Shown in pieces: positions 35,801 to 46,100 of a DNA stretch of 64,000 nt (position 1 is the stretch's first letter; the number at the start of each line of letters is the position of its first letter). This stretch comes from Agrypnia vestita. Lineage: Eukaryota; Arthropoda; Insecta; Trichoptera; Phryganeidae. Made by a program: the position numbers and the translations under genes. A model generated the notes under the pieces. It worked only from the letters and a program-made list of their open reading frames with translations, had not been told where the DNA came from and ran no database searches. Location of the stretch: positions 172,792-236,791 of the forward strand of contig JADDOH010023123.1 in the NCBI GenBank assembly GCA_016648135.1, written 5' to 3'.

Positions 35801-37478
35801 AAGCGCTCATCGCAATGGCTGAACCCTGCCGAACCAGCCAAACCATGCCTCAAGCGAAAATTGACTCCAAAAAAGTTACTTGTGAGCGTTTGGTGGACTA
35901 GTGCTGGTGTCGTTCACTACAACTTTCTTAAATCTGGCCAGACGATTACGGCAGATGTCTATTGTCAGCAACTGCAAACCATGATGGAAAAGCTAGCTGC
36001 TAAACAACCAAGGCTGGTTAATCGCTCTAGGCCACTGCTGCTTCATGATAACGCTAGACCACACACTGCACAACAGACGGCTACCAAATTAGAGGAGCTT
36101 CAATTGGAATGTCTAAGACATCCACCGTACTCTCCGGACCTTGCCCCAACAGATTACCATTTTTTTTCGAAATTTGGATAACTTCTTGCAAAGGAAAAAA
36201 TTCAACTCCGATGGGGCAGTCCAAACCGCCTTCAAAGATTTTATTGATTCCCGTCCGAATGGTTTTTTTAGTAAAGGGATCGATGAACTACCTATGAGAT
36301 GGAAAAAGTGCATAGATAGCAATGGTACATACTTTGATTAAATAAATATATTATAATAAAAAAAATCGGCTTTATGTTCCTCCCATACTAAACGCCAATT
36401 TCATATGTAAGGACCTAATATTATTTATTAATGTGTTTCTAGAATTCAAATTTTTAGGATTTCAACGGTTTCCACACTATTCATTATCCATTCTCTACGA
36501 GGAACCGAGTGGAGTAATGTTAATTTGTGATTATCGAAAGAACGATTAGTGTTAATTATACGATTGGAAAATTCAGAGAAATTGTTATTTTTTAAGCAAC
36601 GGCGATGTTCTTTTATGCGTGTATTTAAGTTTCTAGTGGTTTAGCCTATATATTTTTTATCACAGTCTCCGCAAGTTACCTCATACATCTTGCTTTTTTC
36701 CAACATACCTATTTTTGTTTTTGAATTTAAAAGAATTTTACCAATATTATTATTTGTGTAATAAGCTGGTCTAATGTGAGTAGGGAAACAAAGATAACTT
36801 GCGGAGACTGCTTTTTGGGGAAAAAAATACCCTTCCCCACCGCGCGCCCCCCTGACCTACCCAATTAGATTGATAAATTTTATATTTAAGTTAGTTATTA
36901 TCTATACCTGATGATGAGAGGGACTATTCCTCTCGAAACTATAGTAGTAATTCAATAACTCATATTGTGTGTGTGTATTACAAAGTAAAGTAAAAAATAT
37001 TGAAAAATAATAAATCCATTTTCAGTTGGTAAAATAAATACATATTTGTTGCTACTTTCAGAAATATTCTTGAATATATGCCAATTTTTAATTCACCTTT
37101 AGATGGGGCGAATAGAAATACGTAATGGGGTGATAAGAAACACTTAACAGGGTAAATGAAAAAAGGTAATGCAATGAATGGAAACATGTTATTTTTGCTT
37201 GAAAACGCTACTTATTAATTTTCACCCAAATCAAAATCGTATAAAGTAAGCCTATTTGTATACAAACCTATGGAATTTTTTCCTTTAATAAACTGATGGC
37301 CAGCAACTTGGTGCTCGAGTTCTTGGAATTCATGATTAGTATTGAAGCTTTCACTACTGACTGAAGGAAATAGATATTTTCGGATTGCTTCATTTGTACA
37401 GTTGCTTGTAAACTGTGTATACGATATAGATCTCTGCTTGATAAGTTCTTTTTTACCTTTGTTCATCGGATCATTCAT
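29895..37478 (-). CDS. IPMK: inositol polyphosphate multikinase
   Basis: Phosphorylates inositol tris- and tetrakisphosphates on the route to IP5 (Drosophila Ipk2 family). Four coding exons on the minus strand join in phase: 37268-37478, 33561-33998, 33123-33312 and 29895-30360, giving 434 residues. Features in order: L-E-H-Q-V-A-G-H near the N-terminus (residues 54-61), the ATP-site lysine in V-L-K-P (K82), the inositol-binding P-x3-D-x-K-x-G (P146, D150, K152, G154), Y-S-T-S-L-L (258-263), and the C-terminal I-I-D-F-A-H with the metal-binding D399. A serine/lysine-rich insert in the last exon precedes it. An acceptor (TGTTTCAG) lies 7 bases upstream of the chosen ATG, so a separate 5' UTR exon is likely; the exact start is the least certain part. 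IP6K is excluded by the overall match to Ipk2. Introns carry two mariners, a Penelope-like element and LINE debris. Confidence 0.92.
30545..31468 (+). mobile_element. internally deleted mariner-like element
   Basis: Flanked by TA. Ends CGAGGGTGTATTGAAAAGTA and the inverted TACTTTTCAATACGTCCCAG, followed by GGTCTCC/GGAGACC. The frame from about 30822 gives the helix-turn-helix part (E-F-S-E-G-R, later Y-H-K-E-S-A-R-W-V-S-K). The catalytic centre is deleted, and the 3' part encodes Y-P-P-Y-S-L-D-V-A-P-S-D-Y-H in another frame. At 924 bp it is about 350 bp short of a full mariner. Inside an IPMK intron. Confidence 0.85.
31650..31885 (+). pseudogene. LINE ORF2 3' tail
   Basis: Codes, with breaks, for W-S-D-N-V-L-K-D, then L-N-W-R-E-L-A-E and A-K-T-H-Q-G-L, the tail of a LINE ORF2, and then GGTTGTAGAGCCAAGAGTGATGATG-type sequence. 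A shorter relative is at 8941-9005 on the other strand. Confidence 0.6.
31895..32805 (+). repeat. repeat family X, copy 2, split by a LINE insertion
   Basis: Left half 31895-32010 and right half 32692-32805 match the two halves of 17606-17860. The LINE fragment 32011-32690 interrupts it in between. Confidence 0.65.
32011..32690 (+). pseudogene. RTE-like LINE reverse transcriptase C-terminus
   Basis: The frame 32016-32357 reads F-V-Y-L-G-S-M-F, then E-R-R-V-T-A-G-N-R-V-N-G-A-L, then P-T-L-M-Y-G-S-E-A-W and A-V-E-M-R-S-L-K-R-M. This is the conserved thumb region following the RT active site. Downstream, in broken frames, come W-H-D-Q-I, R-A-C-M-R-R-C and V-C-Q-D, as at window positions 1-372. 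No active-site motif remains. Confidence 0.82.
34350..34700. mobile_element. Tigger/pogo-like MITE, copy 2 (incomplete)
   Basis: Left end AGTAGAACCTCGTTAATTCG, then internal words ATTTTTGCATATTT, GACATTTCTATTACTAAAGT and CTCACTTGCAGAAAAA shared with 44270-44780. The right end is decayed. IPMK intron. Confidence 0.65.
34953..35018 (-). ncRNA. hammerhead-ribozyme-like motif (family A, left copy)
   Basis: Minus strand: GTTATT...TATAC, CTGATGA, an extra T, stem II GAGAG/CTCTC, GAAA, CTATAG (tiny stem III), TA, then GTAATTTAATAAC, whose AATAAC pairs back to GTTATT. It is the inverted partner of 36894-36959. Confidence 0.5.
35133..36418 (+). mobile_element. cecropia-type mariner, nearly complete
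   Basis: 1286 bp between TA dinucleotides, with 28-bp terminal inverted repeats: TTAGGTCCTTACATATGAAA at the left and the inverted form ending in GTAAGGACCTAA at the right. The transposase matches the Hsmar1/cecropia group in sequence and in the TTAGGT start of its repeats. Inserted into a Penelope-like element. Confidence 0.92.
35321..36341 (+). pseudogene. mariner transposase, one frameshift
   Basis: The ATG at 35321 opens the DNA-binding region with two helix-turn-helix motifs. Then come the W-V-P-H-E-L linker and the DD34D catalytic triad: T-C-D-E-K-W, H-D-N-A-R-P-H, and the third aspartate in A-P-T-D-Y-H-F-F, 34 residues after the second. The frame then breaks at a run of eight T (36160-36167) and resumes in the next frame as N-L-D-N-F-L through to N-G-T-Y-F-D at 36341. 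Apart from this single break all conserved parts are present, so the copy is young. A continuous open frame begins 66 bases earlier, but the ATG at 35321 matches family starts. Confidence 0.9.
36894..36959 (+). ncRNA. hammerhead-ribozyme-like motif (family A, right copy)
   Basis: Stem I: GTTATT pairs with AATAAC, then an internal loop, then TAC pairs with GTA next to the core. The core is CTGATGA (36908-36914), one extra T, stem II GAGAGG/CCTCTC, GAAA (36935-36938), tiny stem III CTATAG, and TA as the cleavage dinucleotide (36945-36946). This is a type I layout with a looped stem I, as reported for Penelope-like elements. The extra T is atypical. Confidence 0.55.
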
Positions 37479-37537
37479 GAAACTCCTGAAACAGATGTAT
37501 TGTTCAATAGAAGTCCACACAGTGTAGAATATATTAT

Positions 37538-37819
37538 TTATTCACTTTTTGTATACATATTATTTAACAAAGGTGGGTTTATTACAGTTGTCAATTTCTT
37601 CCAACCAACTGCACAATTTGTAGAACAGTAGAAATATATTTCCGGTGTATGTTGTAACAGTGATAAAACTAGCTCCATGATAACGAGACGAGAAGGAGAT
37701 GGATGGGGACAAAGAAGAGTTAAACGAGGTTTTGGGAAAGATAAAATTGCTTTAGTCTGCTTTTGAAGACAGTTATGGTTTGTGATGTCTGTGCATAGTT
37801 GATTCCACAGTCTAACCAA
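37538..37819 (-). pseudogene. possible LINE ORF2 C-terminal fragment
   Basis: The frame contains V-R-L-W-N-Q-L, resembling the R-x-W-N-x-L-P motif near the end of Jockey/CR1-type ORF2 proteins. Nothing else is conserved; weak assignment. Confidence 0.3.
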
Positions 37820-37839
37820 CTGTACTGAATGAGGATCTG

Positions 37840-38170
37840 AAGAATTCAGTATTGTGAATGGGGATGGATAGTAAAGTACTGTCAGCTGAACAGAGTGGAA
37901 GACCAGATTAGTTAGAACTGAATTCAGTGAATAAGATTTAAAAAAAGAGTCTTATGTGATTTGATCATGTAGAATGAATAAGTAAGGAGGGAATGGTAAG
38001 AAAGAATTATAAAGCAAGTGTTGATGGTACCAGAAATAGAAGATGTTAGCGGAAGAATTGGTATGGCCAGGTTAGCCATGCTAGAAGCATGTAGAAGATA
38101 TATATAGCCATATTAGAAGCGTGCAGAAGATATTTGCCTATCTTCATGGAGAAACGGTATGACAAGTTAG
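37840..38170 (+). pseudogene. decayed RTE-like LINE tail
   Basis: GCAAGTGTTGATGG, the GGTATGGCCAGGTTAGC block and TGGAGAAACGGTATGA follow the same order as in 32390-32680, but frames are lost. Confidence 0.55.
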
Positions 38171-38179
38171 CCAAGTTAG

Positions 38180-39030
38180 CATTTTACTAGTGGAATGAAT
38201 ATAAATGTGATTGTACTGTATTCTTGTGTAGATGATATTAATACCTGTTATTATCATATAAAAAAGATTGGTATGTACATATAAACTTCACATACAGTTT
38301 TTTATATACGGTTATTAATTTCCAAATAGATTGGGTTTGAGCTCACGGTAGGTCAAATAGAAGTCGCGACAGTGTCTACCAAAATTTAACAAAATTAATT
38401 TAAAACATATAATATACACACTTATTTAAACATTAACATGAATATACTTTAGCCAAATGTAATCACTCACATTTTTATGACTTATTCCTTGCACTTAAAT
38501 TTTTTTCAAGTTTTTAACAAATGAAATTCAAATTCCTAATAATTTTAGTACACACAAGCAAAGATGAATTCACTTGAATAGTCTGTAAAATGTTAATTTA
38601 TAATTTTCAATAACATATCTCTGATTATTCCATTATCTATGTTTATCCTTTGGTTTATTTAACTTATGTCTTAGATAATATTATACAGATTAAATAATTA
38701 ATCCTCTATAATATATCATCATGTTACTTTACTAAAGTAAAGTTTTTATGTCAGATTGAGAAAAAAGGAAAAAAAATATATTTCCTCATTCATTCGCACA
38801 TGTCCGCCCAAACCACTTGAGCGACCGTTTTTTAATTCTACATATTCACTATGCTGAGATCAGCTTTACTTTCTTTCATAATTTTTTCATTATTTACTCT
38901 ATCATTATGGATTTATTATAGATGTTTCATAGAGACAAAATGATATTTTTTATGTAGTACGGTAACTACTAACTACTAACTACTAACTAGTAGTTATTTA
39001 AAGTAGGTACGGAAGTCTTTAGGTGTTCTT
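38180..39030. other. AT-rich intergenic DNA with a TAACTAC microrepeat
   Basis: Only a short TAACTACTAACTAC run near 38967-38990 stands out. Confidence 0.5.
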
Positions 39031-39031
39031 A

Positions 39032-39150
39032 CGACCTATCGTACGGCTGGCTTAAGTGATCACTGTACCCAATTTAACGTTCAACATTTCCACCCATGAT
39101 AGAATACCACGTTTAACAAATTTTTGGAAGTTGTATATATTTAAGTTTTA
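39032..39150. repeat. dispersed repeat pair, copy 2
   Basis: Matches 12948-13060: TTACGACCT, TTAAGTGATCACT, AACGTTCAACA and TTCCAC in order. Confidence 0.5.
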
Positions 39151-39436
39151 CAACCTGTTTCATATGTATGTTGTATTAATCATTAGCAAGACCGGCATCC
39201 AAAGCTTTTTCATTCCCCTTAATTAACCACAGATGCCACTATTGCTTGACCACAATAACTTGGCGTACAGCGACTTTGGAACTAAAACCCGCCCCTGTCT
39301 TGTTCGCTATTTGCCATTTATACTGAATCATCCGCATATAGTAAACAGCATACGATCACACAGTTATCCATATATAGCCATGGAGACATTATGCAACACT
39401 GTTCGACACATTTTGTGATATCAAACCATGGTGTGA

Positions 39437-40245
39437 ATATCCAGTAGACTGTCGATTGTGGTAGGGAAAAAAATGAGCCAGATAAAAAAAATCCTGAATA
39501 ATCACCGCAAAAAAAAACCAGTAATAATTATAAAAACGCTACTCTAAATTAAAATAAATAAACATAATTGCACACCTGTACGGAATGAAAATGTAATATT
39601 GAACATATAAAATAAAAGATTAAAATAAAGAATAATATCAAACCTTAAATTATAAATCTTGGAAATGAATTTTAAATTCCGCAGCTACATTCATGTTCAC
39701 AATAAATTTTTCTACTTCTTTAACTTCAATTGTTCGAAAAAATACTTCACTTTTGCCGCACACACATTTAAAAAGGGCTTTTACTTGTTGCGCAATAACA
39801 CTGATTCAAAATTTACACACGATTCTAAATTATGAAAATGATAAAAAATCACATATCGTATGAAAATGATAAAAAATCACATATATTACATAATCACAAA
39901 ATAAGAATAAAAATAATTAAAAAAGTCTAAAATACATCACTTGGTTGCGTTTTTATATTAACAATTGGACTTTCGTTCGTTTCTCCTACTGTCAATATAA
40001 ATACGATATTGACAGGGATTTCCAAAATTTCATAATTTGATATGTTCACAATTTCGCAATTCTGCATGTTCGTAGCTTCACAAGTTTTATATTTTATGTA
40101 CATATTATTTAGTTGACAGAAAAAATTTATTTTAAAAAAAATAAAGAATTTCAAAATATTAAAAAAAAAAAACAATATTTTATAGCCCCAGTTAATCTTC
40201 AAGTCGGTTAATGGGACCCCATATAATTGGAAGTCTACCGTAATA
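39437..40245. mobile_element. possible Tigger/pogo-like element
   Basis: Left end CAGTAGACTGTCGATTGTGG; right end, read inverted, GGTAGACTTCCAATTATATG followed by GGGTCCCATTAACC. The ends agree only in part, so this is a tentative member of the Tigger-type set in this window. No transposase frame. Confidence 0.4.
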
Positions 40246-40762
40246 ATATTGTTAATAATAATAACAAATTTTCAAATTCTTATAAGTATGTATCTTACTC
40301 AAGTATGTAATTTAGAAATTAGATTTGTATAAAAAAATGTTACATATAGGTTTACGGAACGCATCACTTACATAACTTGGAGTGTTACTGTATGCAAATA
40401 CATACATATTTGTAATAATATTATAAAAGCCAGTACACTAAAATTATTTTATAAATATTCAAAAAAAAATAATAATAAAGAATTAGTAAATTTTCATATA
40501 CCCAACTGTGGTGAAGAAGATGAAAACTTTTCTTTTTATAAAAAACAAAATATATTTTAAAATAAAATCAGGTGAATTCTACTTTAATAAATTAAATTTC
40601 GATGTTAACTTGACAGCTGACAATGATTATGTCTACTCTGTCATGAATATAGTGTACCTACTCTGTGGAACAATCTATAAGGGTCATTAAGCGACCTGTT
40701 GATAATCTGTTTAATAAAAATTAAATATGAATGTATCATAATATAATATTAATTACTGATTA

Positions 40763-41790
40763 TTAAGAGTCACTCACCAAGAGCGTGTTAACTGTTTTTT
40801 CAATAGTTGGGGAATTGTGCATTACGAATTTATTTCCAAAGGACAAACCATTAATGCAACTTTCTATCTGGAGTGTGGAAAATGTATACGATTGCGAGTG
40901 AGGCATGAAATTGTTTCTGAATGCTGAAGTCGCGTTAAAATAACGCTCCAGCACACAGTCATTTTGCCAAAAATCAAATCAAAAATTTATTTGCTTAAAC
41001 TGGCCTTTTCCTATTCTGCAAAATCAAGAAATATATGCATACAAAATTATGACGAATGTTCAGAACGGTTTTATAGAGAATAACTTTAAATACTGCTTTC
41101 TGCAATAAAAGAAATGTTGGGCCAAATAAATTGCTTTTGGATGGGACGTCTAGAATAAGATCCAATGGGTAATAAGAATGGATAATTTATATAGCGGCAT
41201 TTTTGCATAGATTTCACCTCAAGAGCATTTTATAGAAAAACTGTTTACACTAGTATGTATTTAAAATTACAAACTGGATGCAATTAGACTCCGTACTTCA
41301 TTCCCAATTATCACCGAGTTCAATAGTCAAGGTCCTCTATATAGAGAGTATATACAATATAGAGAATAGAGGTTGTTTTTATAACTTTTAGAGTTTTTTA
41401 TAACTTTTCTTTTTAGAAGATGCATTAATATAAATCTGTGAAAATGAAACTTGTAAGCCGAGGGTCACCTGTATTTTCTTTTTTCTAATATGATCTCAAT
41501 ACTAATCAAGTTGTGAGATCTATATATATATATAGATAATATATATATATATATAATAAATTATCAAGTTCAAATAAAATGCAGAAATTTGAGCCAGTAT
41601 TTTTCCATATGGTTTGAATATTTTTATTACACTTGAATAATGCTTTAAATGCACAGTGAGCGTGTTTACGTGCCAAACCATGTGCATGATTACACACACT
41701 TTTCAACCTTGCAGAAATAGAATTAAATGCGATTTTCAATGTTAAATATTTCACGTCATTCTGCTGTTTGTGGATGATAATTTCCAGCAT
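40763..41790 (-). other. open coding-like fragments of an unknown repeat
   Basis: Minus-strand frames at 40763-40954 and 41506-41790. The second, with I-I-H-K-Q-Q-N-D-V-K-Y and L-K-I-A-F-N-S-I-S-A, is echoed at 48720-48905 by T-E-L-Q-N-D-F-K-Y and [10 protein letters not shown] in the same order. The echo shows a repeated element that once had a frame here. I do not recognise the family. Confidence 0.4.
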
Positions 41791-42261
41791 TTTATGGACA
41801 AGTAAACCTCAAATAAACGAAAAATAAAAAACAAGTGTTGTACTGAAATATATAAAATTAAAACTTTTGGCATTTAAAAGGTTAAAGCGAATAAATTTAT
41901 AAAACTCACTCAAGGTGGTCCAATATTTAACAGAAGATTGTGAATAAAAGTGCAAAATATGAAGTCGCTTATCTCTGTAACTGTTGATAACATTTATTTA
42001 TTGTTGTTTCCAACATAAATATAGAACATTGATGTTGGGACATTTTCAACTCGTAATTAAGTTAGGAATCTACCTATAAAATATTGTGGACTGACTCTAC
42101 TACATCCATATACAATGTATATATATGATGTAACATGTCCCCAATGTAAATAAAACAAAAAAATGTACAAATTTCAAAATGTACGAAGATAGTATGTATG
42201 AAGTAGAAGTATGAGAACAAAAAAAAAAGACTTATGTATAGGTTACTTTGTGTAGAAAAAT

Positions 42262-42350
42262 TGATTTTTCAGGTTTGTGTTTTCTGGGGTATTATGCCAT
42301 GTTGTTACGACCTTTCGGATCCCATTGCAGGGTCCATCATCAGGGCTGAT
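42262..42350 (-). mobile_element. Penelope-type terminal repeat, family B copy 3
   Basis: On the minus strand: CTGATGA (complement of 42337-42343), extra T, stem II GGACCC/GGGATCC, then GAAAG instead of GAAAC. It continues into ATACCCCAGAAAACAC, as in 28440-28560. Confidence 0.55.
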
Positions 42351-42359
42351 GAGGGGCGT

Positions 42360-43095
42360 GAAAATCTAAGAACATTCTTAAAAATTGATTAGTTTGTGAT
42401 ATTATATTATAAAGGGAGAAGATATGTTGGAAGGGGAGGTGCATGCCTTTTCAGGTTATCATTCTCTGTCCCTATTTCGCTATTCGCCACACACTGCGAT
42501 TACAAGCTGTGGTGAAACAAGGTATGTTTTACAACATTAATTTAAAATAGGATCATGTGTAAAGATTTGATACAGTGTATTGACAATGATGTACTTAAGT
42601 TTTCTTAACCCTAAAAGTCAATAAACCAAAATTCGAAGCAATGCTTAGCTAAATCCGACTTAAAAATAGTTTTTATGTATGAAATTGACACAAAGGTAAC
42701 ATATATTTTGAGGTATTCACAAATGTTGAGTTTTTAGGAACTTGAAGTAAAAAATATCCATTGATTTGATAGTGAAAAATAAAAGAAAATAATACAAGTA
42801 TATTTTTATTTCAATCTATGATAGAATATATAAATGTAATAAATACATATGTTGTATAAAATGTGTATATCTTTTAAATTAACAAAGCATTTTTGTGTAA
42901 GCCTATAACTAACTTTATTAACATATTTTTAAATTGAATAAAAAAGGTATGTAAAATGAACACAACAATATATCTTACATTTTCCAGTAGTACTCTTATA
43001 ATATAATTGCATAACTCTTTGTGTGTCTTCCTACGATGCAACTACATATTTAACACTTTCATACTCAAGACGCGTACGAATTTTAATCCATAAAA
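42360..43095. other. 3' flank of HADH
   Basis: AT-rich. TTTATT at 42914-42919 gives a minus-strand AATAAA about 185 nt beyond the HADH stop, a candidate polyadenylation signal. Nothing else recognised. Confidence 0.4.
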
Positions 43096-43102
43096 TAAGG
43101 AT

Positions 43103-46100
43103 TTATTTTTTGTAGCTGTAAAATCCTTCACCGGATTTCACTCCAAACTTTCCTTCAGCCACGAGCTTGTCTATAGCTTCAACGGGATTGAAAAGTGGAT
43201 TTTCAGGAAACTTTTTATGCCAACCGTCCATGATGTGTTTGGTGGTGTCCAGTCCTACATAGTCAGCCAACTCTAGGGGTCCCATGGGATAGCCCGCACC
43301 TAACTTCATAGCGATATCAATATCTTTTGCTGATGCATCACCTGAAAAAAATATACAATTTTTTAAATATGAAGATTCAATTCTAATTTGAATGGCGATT
43401 AAAATTGTTTTCTCTCTTCTCTGGTATGGTAAAATTAACATCATATTTAAATGGCAAACCCCGTTTATGTCCAGTGAGCAGGTCTGAATCTAATAAATAG
43501 GAGAAAACTTCAGAAAACAGAAAAAAATTATGTAGATTGATAAGAAAATGTGTAAAGTAGGTTTGATAGGATTTGTCCGGTATTGATGTCTTGTTAATTT
43601 AATCAAATTTGGATGCCCTTGATCGATAATCCAATATGTATTCGCTATTTCCTTTCTAAGATAAACTCAGCATCCCGGACATCTTACTTCGGCATGTTCT
43701 ACTTTGCAGAACTACGAGATATTTGATTGTTATGAAAATGAAAGACAACACCATTCCTGTTGGCTCCAACTAAGAGAATTATGACGTTAAGGAATCATAA
43801 AAGAATGTGTGCTCAGAAAAGGTCTTGTTAAAAAAGAATCTGAATAGTAAAGAGACCAGATGAAAAATTAAGGTCGTAGACTAGCATAAAGTTGATGTTA
43901 AAACCAATTTCTCAATATTTAAAATTAATTTAAATATATCATATATAATGTGCAGCTAACTGTGAGGCATCCTGGTGACCAATTCGGGATATATCTAAAG
44001 TAAGTGGTTTGTGTCTCGGCAATTTTCTTTTTTAACTGAGTAGTTGGTGATTCGAACTTGTGCCTCAAGAATTATAATTTCTGAATCTGGCATCTTAGCA
44101 TACTCGGTAACAACCGAAATAAATGTGCAACATCATAAGTCATACGGCATGTTGTTTATGTTTGTAGCGCAATATAATTAAGGATGCAGGATTAGATTGA
44201 ATTACTGGGCTAGGTCGCGATGAAAATGCACATTTAAAAAAGTAGGATAATTATACTACGAAAAATTCAAGAGATTCGAACAAGATAATTCGAAATTCAA
44301 GAGACCCAAAAAAACATTTTGAATTATGCGGAACCCGTTAATTCGAAATTCAAAGTAAAAAAAATTATTAAAATCGCGATATTATTGCAAAATTTACCAA
44401 AAATCATAAAACTTGTGAAAAAAGTCGTTAATTTTGTGAAAGACAACTGTATTTTTACATATTTCAAGAAATAATTTCCAAAACGCAATATTTATTATGC
44501 TAATACAAAGACCACGACATTTCTATTACTAAAGTATCTGATTTTTTTTGTAGTTCTCACTTGCTAAAAAATTGTAATATTTTTTTCAATTTTGGTAAAT
44601 TTCAAAAGAATTTTGAATTATGTAAACTAAAATGTATTGATTTATGATGCAAGGTGCTTGAATTACGAATTACTGGGGTTTGCAAATATCGGAGTTAATC
44701 TACTATAAAATTAACATTTTGGGATTTGCGAGTTTCAAAAATTTTGAATTATCGGGGTTCGAATTAACGGGGTTTTACTGTACTATGAAAAAATACTCAA
44801 TTAAGCGTCAAAAAATTAATTCCTCCATTACCTCTAGTGTAAAGACGGACAGCTTCCGCGATGTAGGGGACCAGGAGACGGTTGACAACAAACCCGGGAG
44901 TGTCCTTGCAAGTAATACAGGTCTTCCCGACAGACTTGCCCCATGTCATGATGGACTGGTAAACCTCTTCCGAGGTATCGGGGGTTCGGATCACCTCGAG
45001 CAACTTCATCACGGGGACGGGATTAAAGAAATGCAGACCGCCAAATCTACAAACCAAACAAGGTGCTGTTCATTTCTTTAGAATAAGAATTTAAATATTT
45101 TTTGGTGAGTTAAAACTTATGCACAATTCGTTACTTATTTATGATTACCAACGACAATGACCAACGACATTTCGACAAGTCCATATAATTAACGAGTGTT
45201 ATTTAAACTAAACTAAAATGTGCAAGTATGTATTAGGTGTTTTTAGGCAGTGGGGGTGATTTGCAGGGTGGGAGGGGCGAGGGGGGGAACATTGTTAATA
45301 ATGGTAACTTACATGAGGCTATTATTTTGTTGACAATATTGATTATTTGAATTTAATTTTTTGTTAAATTCTAAGGTTCTTAGAGCAGACAATTTGAAAA
45401 ATTTGTTAACTAAGTGTATTTAAAGGTAAATTTATCTTTTTTTAAAGTATGGCCAGTTTCTAACAAGTGGTTAGAAAATTCAGAATAATAATTATTTCAA
45501 TGTTCATGTTCTCTTATCCTAGTTTTAAAATTTCTCATGGTCATTCCTACATATTGTGCATCACAATCATTGCATTCTAATGTGTAGATACCACTTTTTT
45601 CCCATTTATTTGTAGAGTCTTTGTTATTCAATAAATTTTTAATTTTAGAAATAATGTAAAATGCTGGAGAAATTGAATCTGGTAAAATAGTAAGCGCCCA
45701 ACAAATGCAAAATGAATTCAAAACTCTAGATATTATAAACGTAAAACATAAACATGTCAAACCATAAACATTTCTCTGTAGTGTCAATTTAGAAAAAGGG
45801 AATACATACTTCCAAAAATTATAATCTTAGTTATCATTAGTTTTTGGCTCTAGAGGCATTCAAATATTGTCTACCAACCCTTTTCCATTCTCTAACATGT
45901 CTACTTTATGGATGGTGCCCAGCTCACCACAGTATTTACAAATAAATAAAAATCGAAAGAGTACAATTAGTATTCTTGTGATAAAATGTACATATTACAC
46001 ATATATAGAGAAAGGTACGGAATTTTACCGTACACAGGGTGTACCAGAGCTAGCAGCAAAAACTTGGCCGGTAGATTCCTGACTATGTTAGGAGTCTAAA

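Larger units (their letters stand above)
34930..36980 (-). mobile_element. Penelope-like element with inverted terminal repeats, split by a mariner
   Basis: Outer inverted repeats of about 150 bp: 34940-35095 on the left and 36805-36970 on the right (each holding GAGTTATT, a hammerhead-like motif, TATCTATACC and CGCGCG near the inner edge). Between them, minus-strand frames around 36720-36430 encode Y-E-V-T-C-G-D-C-D-K-K-Y-I-G, then R-N-L-N-T-R-I-K-E-H, a GIY-YIG endonuclease with one in-frame stop. The reverse transcriptase is missing. A mariner occupies 35133-36418. IPMK intron. Confidence 0.7.
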
